Source of the DNA: Alisma plantago-aquatica
Taxonomy: Eukaryota > Streptophyta > Magnoliopsida > Alismatales > Alismataceae
Direction: 5' to 3'
DNA: 64,000 bases
Assembly: GCA_963693085.1 (NCBI GenBank)
Contig: OY856413.1
Span: 465,739,379 to 465,803,378 of the forward strand
Part shown: piece by piece, positions 1 to 10,802 of the stretch
Position numbering within the stretch: position 1 is the first letter of the stretch
Layout of the letters: each line of letters starts with the position of its first letter
Notes under the pieces: model-generated
The model's input: only the letters and a program-made list of their open reading frames with translations
Told to the model about the DNA's origin: nothing
The model's database searches: none
Translations under genes and position numbers: made by a program

Positions 1-1794
1 CCTCTGGATATGCAGCGAGAGCAAGGGTGATGAATGCACCACGTGTACAGAGAGCTAAGTGCTACGCAATTAGATTGATTGGGCTTGACGGCTTGTCCGG
101 TTCTGTTGCCGGCGGAGCCAACGCGAGGCTATAGATAGCAAACGGGAAACCCTATCACTACATTTGGCTAAAGCTGATCCGATTAATTGTTGTCCACATA
201 CAAATGTTGGCTTGTGCGGAAGATTGTCAACTGTTTGAATCGTCAAAGAAATCTTTTTGGAATAAGAATGAGTTAAATATGCGTGTGCAATATTGGATCC
301 CATCCTTTTGAAGAAAAATAGTAAATGAGTGCAAGTAGACTGGATACAGAAGATATAGTAGTGCTGGAAAGATAGTAGAGTCATTCAATAATTCAGTCTT
401 TCTTTCCAGAACCGGAATTGAAATGATGTGGAGGTGAGTTGGCAACATTTGTAATCTAGTGTAATGATGTGTATCTGTGAGTAGAAGAAGAATGCATGTA
501 TAAATGAGAACTTAGATTGAATTTGCTCATTCTTGGTTCTTTTGCATTTAAAAGTGGCATTCAATATGATACCTGATGGCGCCATGCAAAGCAGTGATAT
601 CTATTTTTCTATCATTCATAAACAAAATTATATGATTGTTCCCGTTTTGTGGATCAGGAAGAGCTATACATCCAATTCTTTCTTTCTTGCTATCTTTTTA
701 AAGTCCGAGACAGTAACTGCAGAGATATGTAATGCTTCTAGTAGCCGCCTTGTTGGAGCCCACACACACAACTGGCCGGTTCCGTCCTGGAAAATTCTAT
801 ACCGAGACAAAACTTGTAAACAATATATTTGTCCGCTCCTCTACACCTGAGTCTCCTCCCCCACTCCCTCTCGTTCTCCCGAGTTTCCTCTCCGGAATAA
901 CGTATCATCTGAAGCTTGGGTAGCGCGCGCACACAAGTTGTTGAAGGAAACACGTTGTTTTCCAGTTCCACAACCAGAGGCATGACGCATGACATAAGGG
1001 CAGCAACAGCTGCACATTCGTAGAAGACAAGAAGAGAACAAGAAATGGGGAAGGCGGGTGTGGAGGTTGGGGGCCAGGAGGTGGGGGGGGGGGGTCGGGA
1101 TGAGGACAACTCGACAAATGTGAGTAGTATCAATGAAAAAAAATAGTCTAGATGATGTATGTATAAACGTTAGTACTATATGGCGTGATAACTGTATCTT
1201 TTGGAGTCCCCATTTGTTATTCCTGAATTTGTTAGGAGTAGGTTACTTTTTTTTAATCAATTTTCATGTGTCTATGCTCATCGAAAGGTAGGGTGTGGAT
1301 TTTATTTATGTATCAAGTGACGTCATCAGAAACTAAGTGCAGCGTGCTCTTTATCTAATTAGGAACAACAAATCCTGAAAGTATCTTTTGAGTAGACTTT
1401 TAGAGCTGGGTTAAAATCTGGGACAGCTCACAAGTAAGTCAGGTTTGAATGAAATTTGTGACCTGTTTAGAATTACCCACACACCATTTAATTAATGAGT
1501 GTAGGTGACCCATGTGCATCGGTCAATGACTCTGTTAACCGAATTTTATATATAAATATAGATATACATGTATATTTATTTACATATGTTGTCAATTTGA
1601 ACATGTATAAATTATATTTAATTATAATAATTGTATTTCTTTAATCTTGTGTTGTGGTAGACGGCCACAAGTACTCCTATAAATATTTATTTGACATGAA
1701 AGTTTAACTACAATGTTTGTATGTTTTTATGTATAATAATTATATTATTTTCCACTATTTTACATCAAAACACGGAAACTAGTACTAGAAGCAA
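1..1794. other. Unrecognised left flank
   Basis: Mixed-composition DNA without a coding region I can support. The short open frames here overlap on both strands and resemble no family I know. Positions 1-200 and 740-1100 are more GC-rich than the rest and could be a gene-flanking or decayed gene segment. A run of 11 or more G lies at about 1083-1093. From about 1140 onward the DNA is AT-rich and has no recognisable feature. Confidence 0.4.
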
Positions 1795-2855
1795 TTAGCG
1801 ACCTATTTTTGATTCAATAATTTTTATATGGACACCTATAAGTCGACCAGTAAACTAGTGGGTTAGGTTCGAGTGTACTTTCATTGCACCGATTTTAAAA
1901 TGGATCTTTAGTCCACACCCGTGAAACTTCCATCTACAATGTCTCAACACAAGCCCAACCTACCCCCATTTGATATGTCTAATACGAAAGATACATCGTG
2001 TAACATTCTAGGTTTTGATCTGGAAGATGTATATAGTGAAGTAAGATAACCTTTCTTGGAGAAGGACAAGTTGTCAGGTGACCAAGGTTAGCAGGTGTGT
2101 ACCAGTATATAAGTAGTATATGACTAACCTTGTCAAAATGGGTCCAAATTCACATGTACTTATTGGTCAACCCATTTAAATTGGACATAAGTGATGAAAT
2201 TTACCACCCAGTGAAAATCATCCAAACTCATACCTACATGATTATATAGAGAATTTTATGGGTGATCCATAGACACCTGCATGTGACTCAATTAATTAAA
2301 ATCAATATATTAATATACATGTTATACACATATACCTATTAACAAATGCTTCCAACCTATAACAATATAAATCTTTATCTTCGAGTGCAATACTTGTATT
2401 ATATTTTTGTGTTTGCAATAAACAACAATTACTTGTAATTAGGAACTATTGTGAACTGAAAAAATTATGTGCTTTGCTTTGTGACATTTCATGTACAAGA
2501 ACTACATTAATTTTCTCTATTTTACATCAAAAGTCAACAACTAGCAACTATAATGTTTCCTTTTAATTTTGTATAAACATAAGTCAACAAATAATTCATT
2601 GACTTGACATCAATTGTAGTATCTGGTTGTTCCTTTGCACTATATTTGACATCATATTGTAATTTTTAGCAATAAAAGAAGCAACTAGTAACTTATATTT
2701 GATCTGACACGTTTTATGTGGACCCGCATGTTGACTCGCAAGTCACTGGGTCAGATTTTGGTGTGGTTCTCTTCCACCCATTTAAAATTAGGTCTTTTGA
2801 CCCCACACCTCACAATAGTCAACTCAAACCCAACCCACCCACTTGTTTGACATGT
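1795..2855. repeat. Degenerate direct-repeat pair (about 1795-1985 and 2690-2855)
   Basis: Two segments in the same orientation share an ordered series of words: TATATGGAC or TATGTGGAC, a GGGTTAGG or GGGTCAG block, CATTTAAAATT-like DNA, GTCCACACC or CCCCACACC, and CCCAACC followed by TTTGA.ATGT. They lie about 0.9 kb apart. The DNA between (about 1990-2690) is AT-rich and unrecognised. This could be an old tandem duplication or a decayed element with terminal repeats; I cannot decide. Confidence 0.4.
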
Positions 2856-2891
2856 TTATATATGAATGAATTAATTTTGTGCAATATGTAG

Positions 2892-3578
2892 TAGGAGTGT
2901 AAATAGTGTGGATGAGGGTGGATCTAGCCATACTCATACTTATGACCATTTATTTTAGTAGGTGCGAGTAGAAGTATAAACCCACATAGTAAAAGTTTAG
3001 ACTATGACAATATCCATACCCGCGATACATAGAAATATACACTCCAATGAAGCAGACTAAGCAGTTTCGTGTAGAACATAAATGCAAGAAAAAAATAAAA
3101 TTTATTTAATTTAATACAATAAAATATTGCTAGATTTACGTGCTGATATTACGTTATATGAGTAAATAATGCATTACTTTATAAGTTGAAGAATAGTGGA
3201 TTTCTAATTAATATATTTGTGGTCAAGGTTGTAGTGTTTGTGTTCTGTACCATACCGGTTGCTGTTATGATTAAAGTTTAAGGTACTTTAGTCTAGATTT
3301 GTAACTAGAATAATAAATTTTCAATTTGATAAGATAATGTCAACTATTATATTAATCAAAATTGTACATAATATCAAATATGATATTAATAACACTTTAT
3401 ATATAGCAATTAGCAAGTATAAGGATATCGCGGGTTTGGATCCAAGTATATCATCAATGAACCCGCCTAAATACGTTTCTGCATATATTCGGGTTTGCGG
3501 GTATACTTGCAAAATGATCTATTTTAAAGAAACATATTTGTAGGTACGCGTGCATATTTGGATCCGTTTATAGTCCTA
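2892..3578. mobile_element. Non-autonomous hAT element
   Basis: The left end reads TAGGAGTGTAAA and the right end, on the other strand, TAGGACTATAAA. These are imperfect terminal inverted repeats of the TAGGGGTGTAAA type common in plant hAT elements. They are flanked by ATATGTAG on the left and ATTTATAG on the right, matching at 6 of 8 positions, as expected for a diverged hAT 8-bp TSD. The 687 bp inside hold no transposase, so it would depend on a hAT transposase in trans. The degenerate TIR and TSD point to an old copy. Confidence 0.6.
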
Positions 3579-4199
3579 ATTTATAGTAAGCTAGTGGCAT
3601 GATAACCGTTTTCTGTACCTTGTCCACGCAGGAAGCAGTCTCTAATGTTTAGATTTGGTCTTGAAGATGTGCTGTGGAAGCAAGATATAGCATCTCTCTC
3701 TCTCTCTCTGTCTCTCCCTCCGTTGGTTGTTCCTAGAAGTTGACCCCCTACACTCGTCAGCCTCAGGTGAAGTGGGAGTAAAAAAAGAAAGAAGTAGATA
3801 ACAACAAAGGCTAGCTTCTCCGATCTCCATTCATTCAGCTCCATTAATGCCTTAATGGCTCGAGGAGCGCCTGCCGTCCGCAGTTCACAGCCCGTCGTCC
3901 AGTGTCCTCTTTATTTTTTTATGTAAAACCATTACTTACTGCTGCAGGTGTGCAGGAGCAGCAGCCCGTGCAGCCATCCGGCCGGCCGGCCTGCCTCGCG
4001 ATCGTTCCCCATTTATGTTACTGTGCCCAACTTGGGTAATGGTTATTTTTTGCTTGTGATTGAAGCGATGGATTAATGGATTAACTACCCACGATCTAAG
4101 CTTATAGATATTTACATCTCCCCAGCAGAGACTTCAGAAGGGGTGGGGGAGTAAAAGAATGATGAAGAGATGGATCCGAAATAAATGATATGTAGGGGG
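3579..4199. other. Unassigned DNA with a (CT)n microsatellite
   Basis: No supported gene. A (TC)n tract sits at about 3693-3709, followed by a C-rich segment. From about 3850 the GC content rises (GCCGGCCGGCC at about 3979-3991) toward the island that follows. Short frames on both strands look like composition artefacts. Confidence 0.4.
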
Positions 4200-4640
4200 C
4201 CGGGTGGGGATGGACGTGTGGGTTGGTGGCGAAATTGATAGCTCAGTTCGGCAATCACAGTGTGAGGTAGTGATCGGCGACGACCATTACTTCTTCTTGC
4301 TTCTGGGAGTGCTAGCTGAAGCATGCTCCCTTGGCCGGCCTGCTCGTCTTAAATACGCATCGCATGCAAGCTCCCACTCCTCAACACTTAACTCCCCCTC
4401 CTGGCCATCATCATGTTCCCTCCGGTCCTCCCCCATGTGTTCTTCAGTTCTTCTCCTGTTCTGGACCGGCTCTCTCGCCATGCGGCCGTGCTGTGCCGTC
4501 ATCACTATTCCCCTTTCCTTCCGTCAAAGCCCGAAACATGTCACCTACCTAGCAAGCGGTGCCCAACTGGCTAGGATACCAGGTAGGGTTCGTATGTCGC
4601 TCTGTCCTTGCTTGCCGTCGTGAGCGGAGTTAAGGCGGGT
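4200..4640 (+). other. GC-rich genic-looking island with TATA-like box
   Basis: This is the only stretch of the window outside transposons that looks like the 5' part of a host gene. A TTAAATA motif at 4349-4355 is followed about 60 bp later by an ATG (4410) after a CT- and CA-rich leader. The frame from that ATG is short. Another forward frame (4204-4623) contains a hydrophobic, signal-peptide-like run starting MCSSVLLLFWTG. I recognise no domain in either frame, and a putative splice donor near 4580 cannot be verified. It may be a real first exon, a captured gene fragment or chance. Transcript evidence would settle it. Confidence 0.3.
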
Positions 4641-5267
4641 GGGAGATCTAGGTGAATATGGGTGGAACATGGAGGAAGACCGGAAGCGCGGTAGTAGATG
4701 TGGTGGAATTCAATGAACCACGTTAACTGAACCAATGCCAAGATCATGCCTGTTTGCGTTTGGTGGAGTAAATCTAATTCACATTGATATATGAATGGGT
4801 TGGATTGGTTGTTGATGGATTGTTCTCTTTCGACTTTATACAGAAGCAGAGGCCTTCCCGCAGTACGCTAGACTCGCTAGCTAACCATACGTGCGACTGT
4901 CATCTAGCAGAGTTGCGATAATACTGGGAGAGGGATGAAGAGGAGACTGGATGTGCATCACGAGTCTTGCAAAATCAAAAGTACGTTTTAGCTAGCTGGC
5001 GAGGGATTCAAATGACGAGGTTAGATGAGATCACACACACTGAATGAGATCCAAGAGGCAAAATTCAAGTGTTGGAAAGTAAGCCCGATTCTACATATCT
5101 GTTATTATAAAGTATTGAGCTGGAAAGTAGTACCGTGCTAAACCCCTATGCATATATATATATATATATATTAAATCTGATTAAGCTTAAAATTGATGTG
5201 ATTTTTCACTTACGTTAATTGCGTCTGTGGATTAACAACGCTACTTGTTGCATGTCTTTTTTGTTTA
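4641..5267. other. Unassigned AT-rich DNA with a (TA)n tract
   Basis: No gene recognised. A (TA)n microsatellite of about ten units lies at 5152-5171. The segment ends at the A that forms the 5' half of the Helitron target dinucleotide. Confidence 0.4.
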
Positions 5268-5572
5268 TCTATACTACTATAAAAAGAGCGAGTTTGATGC
5301 TGCGCTCTCCTTGATTCACTCTCTTCTCTCATTTTTTCAAGGAATTTTACTCATACAAATATTTATTCTCACACTCTCCTGTTAACTTTTATTATCTTTA
5401 ATTCTGTATTTCTCTCTCCATCCCACGGACCTTGATTCTCTCTTTTCAAACAACCAACAGGTCCAACACAAATATCTTTTACCGTAAGAACCATTTCACG
5501 GACGAGTCCTCTCCCGACGCATTTCCAACAAATTTTATATGTCGCGTGCATGTGCACGTGTGCCTTCACTAG
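5268..5572 (+). mobile_element. Short non-autonomous Helitron
   Basis: The 5' end is TCTATACTACTATAAAAAG, typical of plant Helitron starts (TC). The 3' end is CTAG, preceded by a hairpin: CGTGCA at 5545-5550 pairs with TGCACG at 5553-5558 and the CTAG follows 10 bases later. The element sits exactly between A (5267) and T (5573), the AT target used by Helitrons, and has no TSD or inverted repeats. At 305 bp it has no room for the Rep/helicase protein, so it would need an autonomous partner. No captured gene is visible inside. Confidence 0.75.
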
Positions 5573-6150
5573 TCTCAATATAAATTTAATCTAAATTTGT
5601 TATTAACTGAAGCATATAAAAGAAGAATAAAAAACTAGACACAGATAATAGAATTATAACATGAAACTTACATGTACTGACATATAGTTTTAAAATTAAC
5701 ATATAGTCTTCAAGACAGCTGTGATACGTCTTTGACATTTAGTGCAATGCGGGATTGGATCGAGTGGTTGGGGGTATTTGGGTAGACTAGGATGATCAAG
5801 ATTCAAGACTGCTGACAAACATTTCTGTTTTTAGGGGAACGGATCCGCAAATTTAGACCAACTGAACACCAGTCCAGCTTGGATTTGGGTTTTGGGTCCG
5901 GATTAGGCCTTGCCGTAGTCCATCAGTCTACATATTCGGATATCGCCCCATCCCGATCCAATGCATGTACTTGTCGTGCATATTATATATGTCATTCTAA
6001 GATGTACGAAAGTGATGTTTGTACATAGTAACGATGATAAAGAATTTGGCAATACGAGATTGTAAGGGAGATGGATATTATTACTTTGTGCATAGGAATG
6101 TATGGCACGGTGGGCTCAATTTCAGTGTAGAATCGGAGAATGTCATTCTA
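5573..6150. other. Unassigned DNA between Helitron and LINE
   Basis: No coding region or element end recognised. About 5830-5960 holds words such as GGGTTTTGGGTCCGG that occur in degenerate plant hAT-like repeats, but I could not find matching ends. Confidence 0.35.
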
Positions 6151-7243
6151 TTTTTTTTTTAATTCGTTCCTCATATATATATATATGGATAAACCTCCCA
6201 TGCAAGCGTATAGAGGTAGGGAGTACATAGTCAACCGGTAATGATAGAGGTGATCACCAGATATGTTGCCTTATCATATCATCAAGAAAATACCTAAAAG
6301 GAGATAATATTGTCAGAGATAGGTGGGGGTTCTCTAATAACATCCCCATAATGAAATATAATAAACTTCAAAATGGCATAGTGAATCTCTAATTGTCGCC
6401 CGTCTCCTCCAAGGTCTGTTTTATGGCAGCCATATGTGGTCCAATGTCATTTTTGACAACTTCAGGGGTTGTTTGAATGGCTAGAAGTCGTCATGTTCCC
6501 GCATCATCTGTAAAATATAAAATCATCATAAAATGATCTCATCATTCTAACCAGTTGTTCATATGACTTGTATATATTGTTGTGGAACTATTTCTCTCAT
6601 TCCGTATGGTTCAAATCATTGCTGTTATGATGGATTTGTTGTTGCAAGCACCTAAAGGATGACTAATATGCTTAGATAGTCTATGTTCCAAATTGAGTTT
6701 AGGGGATGATAAATTGGTGGTAGCATTAGTAAAGTGTGTCCATATATTCCTGGCCATGTGACAAGCGAAGGCGTTGATTGGTTTCTTCTTGTGATATACA
6801 CATGAAGCAAATGGATGGTCAACAAAATCCTATCTTTTTGCGACGAGCATATGTGTAATTCTAGTCATGCCAAATAAGACATAACAGAATGTAATATTTA
6901 TTCAATACAATATTTATCCACATATGTTGCTTTTTCAAACTTATGGTAGCATTGAGTTTGTGAAGGAGGGAAGTACATGGGTATGAAAATCTATGATACA
7001 CCTACCACCATATTATTTAGGGCTACATATAATATTTTTGTTGACCGGGTGGGTGCACCTTTTGTTGTGATCCCATAAAAAATTCTTCTAATTTTGTCAA
7101 TGCATTTAATGACCTCTATGGGAGGTGGAATACAACTGAGATGATATGTGATGATAGCAGTGAGTGAGGAATTGAAGAGTGTAAAGAGCCCGACAAGAGT
7201 GAGATTATGGTTCTTCCATGAAGATAATCATCTATGGTATTTG
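6151..7243 (-). mobile_element. LINE, 3' part (split by LARD1)
   Basis: On the minus strand this continues the reverse transcriptase of the LINE fragment at 32286-33860. Just inside 7243 one frame reads LSSWKN, then LTLVG, then ITYHLSC and IKCIDKIRRIF. This matches the plant L1 segment after the active site (GWKG, LTLINS, YHLSC, IDKIRRxF). Further on, an IRNERN segment resembles the C-terminal WKERN region. It ends at 6151-6160 with ten T on the plus strand, which is a poly(A) tail on the minus strand. Stops and frameshifts make it a pseudogene. No TSD was found at the other end, consistent with 5' truncation. Confidence 0.75.
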
Positions 7244-7612
7244 TGTAAACACTCGATCTTTATGATCAAATATTTAAAAATTGTATAAAGAGTATAAAAA
7301 ATTATTTGTTAGAATCATGCTTTACATTCAAGTCATCAAAGCTTACAAGTTTGATTACAATATTTAAGTGTTGACATTGATTCCTATCTATCCTTCAAGA
7401 AGGGACAACTCATGCACGTCTCTTCTAGTTCTTCTTACTATACCTATCCATGAGTTCCCAGAGGGAACACAACCACACACAGACTGTAACATCTGGGCCC
7501 ACTGCCCTAGGCTCTAGTAGAGTTTCAGGAATGACGACTGGCCCCACAGACCACCACTAGCCTTAACTACGCACTTTGTCCACACTGACGCGCAAACCAG
7601 GATCAACTTCCT

Positions 7613-7684
7613 GACTGGTCACCCATCCTAGTACTACTCCAAGCTGAGCACGCTTAACTATGGAGTTCTTTAGTGATGGGCTCC
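7613..7684 (-). promoter_or_regulatory. 5S rRNA-derived block in Cassandra LTR (left)
   Basis: On the minus strand this contains AGTTAAGCGTGCT, GAGTAGTACTAG and GATGGGTGACC in 5S rRNA order and spacing. These correspond to the internal RNA polymerase III control region (A box, intermediate element, C box) of plant 5S genes. The block is embedded in an LTR, so it is not a functional 5S gene. Confidence 0.9.
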
Positions 7685-8159
7685 AGGAAAAAGAGGTGCA
7701 CCTTGGTGATATGGGTAGTCCAATCATTCCTTTTAGGATCATGTTATCCGAGGCCTCAAATCCTGGGATGTTACAATCTCCCCCACTTAGACTCTTGACG
7801 TCCTCGTCAAGGCTCAACTATATAGCCTCATAATCTGACCCCATTTCAGTGCAGACCCACAATGGCCCATGGACACCCAGCTCCCGTCCACGACTACCAG
7901 CGCAAGGGTGGCTCCATCTCGTCTCTACGGATAGCCCTTTCCAACTTGCCTGGACCGCACAGCTCAAGACTGGCATGCCACATGCCCATGTGGGCCCCAC
8001 CTACTGGAGGGGTTATGGCTCTGATACCATTTGTAACGTCCGGGCCCACTGTCCTAGGCTCTAGTAGAGTTTCAGGAATGACGAATGGCCCCACAGACCA
8101 CCACTAGCCTTAACTGCGCACTTTGTCTACACTGACGCGCAAACCAGGATCAACTTGCC

Positions 8160-8231
8160 GACTGGTCACCCATCCTAGTACTACTCCAAGCTGAGCACAC
8201 TTAACTATGGAGTTCTTTAGTGATGGGCTCC
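8160..8231 (-). promoter_or_regulatory. 5S rRNA-derived block in Cassandra LTR (right)
   Basis: Same block in the element's 5' LTR. The A-box region has one change relative to the left LTR (AGTTAAGTGTGCT), while the C box GATGGGTGACC is intact. In Cassandra elements this block is thought to supply Pol III promoter function. Confidence 0.9.
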
Positions 8232-10802
8232 TGGAAAAGGAGATGCACCTTGGTGATATGGGTAGTCCAATCATTCCTTTTAAGATCATGTTATCCGAGG
8301 CCTCAAATCCTGAGATGTTACATAGACCCCAAAAAGGAAAAATATGGATCAACAAGGCTGGTACAGAGCTATTTAAATAAAGATTTATGTCATAAAATCT
8401 AGGTAAGTTTTGGTTGGTGGACTATAATAAGAACACGAGAATGGTCGAGTTACCATATTAATTTTAAAAAGGTACAACAATTCAAAGTGGTAACTAAATA
8501 ATATGGGCATTATCAAAAGTAATATCAAGATGTTCAATTATGCATAACACAACAATTTATTTATGGGCATAATCATCTATTATTTTATCTTCGCTAGTGG
8601 CTAGGCGCCTAGTGTTTTCCCCTCTATGAGAAAAACACTTTCTCTCGTGGGGTATCTAGTATTAGGGACCTCTAATTGTCCATTATCCACTGTGCATGGT
8701 TGGGGATATGACCTATTGAATCTAGTGAGCCAAAACTCTTAGACAATATTTTGAATTATTTGTGCCAATCTTAAAATCAACCAATATTTCAATTATTCAA
8801 CAATGTTCAACATTCAATTTAGTCATGGTGAGGTTCAACAAGAGAGAAAGGATAATAACAAAATTGGTTCGCCACTTCTGCAAAAATGATATGAATGAAA
8901 CTCAAGAGGGAGATAAACATTTCAATAACAAGTTTGAGAATTTAGTACCTGTTCCAATTGGGAACTTTAAATCAAGACGCCACAAGGACCAAGGATGCCA
9001 ATTTCTCAGAAATCTAGCAAGAGAGAATGTACTAGGGTCATTTTATGTTTCTCTTAATAGAAACCACTTCTTGGTTCTAATTATGTGAAATTATCATTTT
9101 CCCCCTTAGTGAGTATAACATCATGTAATCAAGTTTCACATAATGTCTTTATTGAAATAAGTAATTTCATTCCCATTAGTGCAGTTGTCATCTTTTAAAA
9201 TGTAACCACATGTGATACTTTAGCATCATTCTTGTTCATTATATACATGATTCATGTATTCATATGTTACACAATACCCATTAAATAATACATTAATATA
9301 CTCACATGCATATATAATGATATGTTTGTATTATGAAAATTGTAAAATTTTACTACACATTTAGTACCATACCTTCATGGGTTGTAAAAATAATAGCATA
9401 ATGAGGAATATAGTTTTAGTGGGCTATATTCAATTTCCCTTTATTCATTGCTATTATGCCTAAACTCATATATTTCTTACAAATAGAACTCTAGATTGAC
9501 TTCTTATGTGCATATTAAGAATTAGATATGATTAGCATTTGGTATACTCCATATTACTATATTACCTAGATGGTTACTTCATCATATGATTACTATATCA
9601 ATATAAGAGTATAGTTCTATAAGTTTCATGGACTTACTACAACATACATATACATACCATTGTATACGTCATGGAGCTAGACAATATGGAGTCCCTATAC
9701 TAATCGTGTTACTATGAATCACTCTTATCTTCCATTCTGCCTTACTAAACGAATTTGTTGGTGAATCAAAACTAAAGCAAGAGGTGAATAACCTACTGAC
9801 TTGTTGATGGACTCCTTTGATCCTTTGCATTATTAACCCAGATAATCCCTCCTTGCACAGGTTGCAACGATTGTACCACACATAAACAAGATCCTAGTTC
9901 CAGTTGAGATGATGACTACAGAGCTTGGAGGAAGTATTCTCCTTTGTTGATCTCCTCCATGCCCTTGTGTATGTATGTGAGGTGGTGGAAGCCTCATTAG
10001 TGTTCTGCATAGGATGAAGGATGGCATGTAGCTCTCGGATATCAGTCTAGCATATGGTGGTGACAATGACTAGATTCTAAAGAAGGAAAAAGGGTCGAGT
10101 TCTGGAGGTGGGGTGATGATGAGTGAGAGGTTGAGGTTAGAGAATAGAGGAGGAGATGGAGGTGGTTGGGCTTGTCATGGTATTGTTCTGCGGCTACAAT
10201 TGCTGACCGAAGTATGTGGATGAGATAGAGGTGGAGAAGAGGGGACACTGGCATAAGTGTAGGTGTTAAAGGTCCTGAGCAAGGAGAGAGGGCCATCGAT
10301 GTGTTGCTTTCGGTGTCTAAGTTATTGTCTATAGTTGTCAGGGAGGTTGGACACCTGTGGCGTGCATGTCTTCTCTTCTTAGTTGAGCATTGACATAGAT
10401 AGTTGATGAGTTTTGCATACATTATAGAGATCTGTTGATGACCGCATGGTGGCGGTGGTCTACTTGTTAGGCTTGATTGCGGGTGCAAGGGAAGAGAGGA
10501 TGAAGGTTGGGGAGATGTACAATTTTGATGGTACATTGTGGTGGTGGCGTCTATGTGAGATGATGATGTCATACCCAGATATGAGGTGTAATGAAATATG
10601 AGAGGATATTGGGGCATGGGTTGTAGTTTTGCAGGTTGGTTGCAACTAGAGAAAGAAATCAATCACAATGGGGGATCTGGTGGCACAACTACTGCTGGGT
10701 GAGGTCCGATGGCGGTGGTCTATTCTACTTTTTCTATTGTAGAGGAAGCCGAGTTTTAGGTATGTGATGGAGTTCTTTCTATACCTTGGGGTTACAAAGG
10801 AC

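Larger units (their letters stand above)
7485..8322 (-). mobile_element. Cassandra TRIM retrotransposon (copy A)
   Basis: Two 291-bp LTRs (7485-7775 and 8032-8322) begin TGTAAC and end GTTACA, with about 14 differences between them. The internal region is only 256 bp and non-coding. Read on the minus strand, TGGTATCAGAGCC just left of 8031 is the Met-tRNA primer site, and AGTGGGGGAGA next to the left LTR is the polypurine tract. Flanks CAGAC and TAGAC are a near-perfect TSD. The paralogous LARD1 LTR at about 28738-28750 lacks the insertion. The LTR carries a 5S rRNA-derived block, the hallmark of Cassandra. Such elements encode nothing and rely on other elements' enzymes. Confidence 0.93.

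Noticed and set aside
4112..4623. Several overlapping frames on both strands in the GC-rich island
   Set aside because: GC-rich DNA has few stops. None of the frames shows a recognisable domain, so only the island as a whole is reported.
7613..7684. A true 5S rRNA gene
   Set aside because: Only part of the 5S sequence is present, with substitutions, and it lies symmetrically in both LTRs of a TRIM element.
10042..10662. 206-residue minus-strand coding region
   Set aside because: It lies in the LARD1 LTR, is low-complexity (Ser/Pro/His/Thr), and the frame is not preserved in the homologous region of the other LTR (about 30300-31100).
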